A stretch of 13,474 nucleotides of DNA. Origin: OCS116 cluster bacterium. Its GTDB lineage: Bacteria > Pseudomonadota > Alphaproteobacteria > Rhizobiales > OSC116. Positions 12,062 to 13,474 of the stretch are shown piece after piece; the stretch's first letter is position 1; every line of letters starts with the position of its first letter. The notes beneath the pieces are model-generated. The model made no database searches and was not told the DNA's origin. It saw only the letters and a list, made by a program, of their open reading frames with translations. The stretch covers positions 1-13,474 of the forward strand of contig NVUS02000056.1 in NCBI GenBank assembly GCA_002402005.2, written 5' to 3'. The translations under genes were made by a program, and so were the position numbers.

Positions 12062-13474
12062 ATGATCAAACTCCTACGTCCATTGCTGCTTAAATGGCAA
12101 AAAATCAGCGCGAATGTCAGCCAGAAGTTCCAAATCGTGCGGATCATTCCGCTTAGAATTCGGATGATGGCATTGGCGACGTTTGGCATATTGAGCATTG
12201 CGCTTTTGTCTGGTGCTCAGCTTTATAGTAATGATCAACTATCTGCCAAAATGGCGGGACTTTCAAACTCTCGCCAAGCTGAAAATCTATTCACCCAAAT
12301 TGACATTAAGATATTGGAAATGAAGGACAATGAAAAAGATTTCCGTCTGACATTCATTGATGATCATTTGCGTAATTTTCGTGAAAACCGCCGTGATGCT
12401 TCGGCACTCACCGCGCAATTGCTGGCCATTGCTAGCAGTGGCGAGCAAAAACAAGCCATTGAAAATATTGAGATATCTATCCAATCTTACCTGACATCGA
12501 TGGATGAAACCACCGACATTTTGAAATTAATTGGCACCAGCCTTTATGATGGTTACCAAGGTGACATGCGTAGCGCAGCCGCCAAGATTGAAAAATCTAT
12601 GGGCAAATTGATCAAAGCCGAAAAGGCCAACCCGCGCACCTTAGCCAACATCAAAACTGCCTATACCGCCTTTCTGCAAATGAGCCGCCAAGAGAAGAAT
12701 TATTTACTATTTAAATCGGATAAATATTTACAAAAACATGGCAAACAAAGTGCGGCTTTTACTGATGCGTGGTCTAAAGTTCAGTCTAAAGACAAAAATT
12801 ACAAAAAAATCGCCAAAAGCATTAAAAAATATTTCACTCAATTTGACAACATTGCCAAAACCAATGCCGAGCTGGTGATTGCCCGCGAAGGCATGCTGAG
12901 CCACATTACCGACATTACTGACATCACCCGAAAATTGGTGGTTGCGGCACGGCTTGAAAGCGATACAAATTTCAATGCCTATATTGCGACTGAGAAAAAA
13001 TGGAGCCGTTTATTGTTGATTTTTGCCATCAGCATGGGTTTGGTTATCTTGTTATTGTCATTCATCATCACCAATAGCATCATCAAGCCATTGGCATTGT
13101 TGAACAAACAAACTGTGGCGCTTGCGGATGGTAATTTGGACACTGAAATTAGTGATACCAACAAATATGACAACATTGCCCAAATGGCCGATGCTATGCT
13201 TAACTTTAAACAAAATGCATTAAAACAAGTGAAGTTAGAGCAAGACCAAGCGCAAGTGCAACAAGAAGAAGCCAGCCGCACCCAAAAAATTGGCACCACC
13301 ATCAAGACATTTGAGGGCAATGCTTTTGAAGTGTTGAACACTGTGCGGGATGCAGCCAGCCAGCTGAACAGCTCATCTGATGAATTGATTCAGTTGTCGG
13401 ACAACGTGCACACCCAATCGGACAATGCCGGTGAAGCGGTGCGTGATGTCGCGGCCAACATTGCACTGGTTGCC
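12062..13474 (+). CDS. Methyl-accepting chemotaxis protein with helical-bundle sensor, 3' end outside window
   Basis: A transmembrane chemoreceptor that senses a ligand outside the inner membrane and controls CheA. The 471 visible residues, open to the window edge, comprise a basic N terminus, membrane helix 1 (about 33-53), a periplasmic all-helical domain (about 55-314), membrane helix 2 (about 316-337), a HAMP linker (about 338-392; IIKPLALLNKQTVALADGNLDTEI) and the first part of the cytoplasmic coiled coil. The sensor is about 260 residues, too large for a single four-helix bundle, and holds two similar motifs, NEKDFRLTF (90-98) and QEKNYLLFK (210-218), so it resembles the bimodular HBM class. 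The kinase-contact tip lies beyond the edge. I chose the ATG at 12062 because CAGG sits 6 bases before it. An ATG five bases earlier is out of frame and stops after two codons. Ligand unknown. Confidence 0.92.
   Translation, partial: MIKLLRPLLLKWQKISANVSQKFQIVRIIPLRIRMMALATFGILSIALLSGAQLYSNDQLSAKMAGLSNSRQAENLFTQIDIKILEMKDNEKDFRLTFIDDHLRNFRENRRDASALTAQLLAIASSGEQKQAIENIEISIQSYLTSMDETTDILKLIGTSLYDGYQGDMRSAAAKIEKSMGKLIKAEKANPRTLANIKTAYTAFLQMSRQEKNYLLFKSDKYLQKHGKQSAAFTDAWSKVQSKDKNYKKIAKSIKKYFTQFDNIAKTNAELVIAREGMLSHITDITDITRKLVVAARLESDTNFNAYIATEKKWSRLLLIFAISMGLVILLLSFIITNSIIKPLALLNKQTVALADGNLDTEISDTNKYDNIAQMADAMLNFKQNALKQVKLEQDQAQVQQEEASRTQKIGTTIKTFEGNAFEVLNTVRDAASQLNSSSDELIQLSDNVHTQSDNAGEAVRDVAANIALVA

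Noticed and set aside
12057..12065. Two-codon reading frame ATG-AAA-TGA overlapping the chemoreceptor start
   Set aside because: The ribosome site is only one base before this ATG but 6 bases before the real one, so it is unlikely to be used.
12979..13341. 120-codon hydrophobic open frame on the minus strand
   Set aside because: Antisense to membrane helix 2 and the HAMP region of the chemoreceptor; its hydrophobicity and cysteines come from the opposite strand's codons.
1..13474. Mobile element, CRISPR array, defence island or secretion system
   Set aside because: I found no transposase, integrase, spaced direct repeats of CRISPR form, toxin-antitoxin pair or restriction gene; every sizeable gene belongs to a housekeeping or common sensory family.

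Overview
The window looks like a stretch of ordinary chromosome from an AT-leaning, aerobic, chemotactic alphaproteobacterium. The evidence is the fbc-type cytochrome bc1 operon with a methylthioadenosine phosphorylase gene behind it, the divergent trmL-hemF pair, and a DUF1285 / CoA-pyrophosphatase / DUF6111 / CCA-transferase cluster, all arrangements I associate with this class. The order or genus cannot be named from the sequence. There is no IS element, integrase, CRISPR array, rRNA, tRNA or obvious recently transferred segment.

Layout. (1) 1-3510, minus strand: a TTG-started Rieske protein gene (petA), cytochrome b (petB) and cytochrome c1 (petC), packed 10 bases apart. These are followed by an intrinsic terminator and then the 5' part of mtnP, which runs off the left edge. 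(2) 3511-3781: the divergent control region between petA and trmL, with a plausible petA promoter and several small dyads. (3) 3782-5130, plus strand: trmL and hemF, overlapping by one base. (4) 5117-8318, minus strand: a compact five-gene run (GNAT acetyltransferase, DUF1285 protein, Nudix CoA pyrophosphatase, DUF6111 membrane protein, CCA-adding enzyme) whose last gene overlaps the end of hemF. (5) 8565-9521, plus strand: a calcineurin-like metallophosphoesterase, followed by about 3.5 copies of a 35-bp tandem repeat seeded from its own stop-codon region. (6) 9627-11825, minus strand: uvrB with a good sigma-70-type promoter and a possible LexA site. (7) 12062 to the right edge, plus strand: the first 471 residues of a methyl-accepting chemotaxis protein with a helical-bundle sensor domain.

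How the genes work together. PetA, PetB and PetC form respiratory complex III. HemF (oxygen-dependent) makes the protoporphyrin precursor needed for its haems. MtnP salvages methylthioadenosine. TrmL and Cca both modify or finish tRNAs. UvrB does nucleotide excision repair. The chemoreceptor implies a motile lifestyle.

I do not see a new defence, secretion or mobile system here. The items most worth a second look are non-coding: a long hairpin after petC whose wobble pairs favour a plus-strand transcript, the 35-bp repeat array, and the operator-like repeats in the petA/trmL and uvrB/chemoreceptor control regions.
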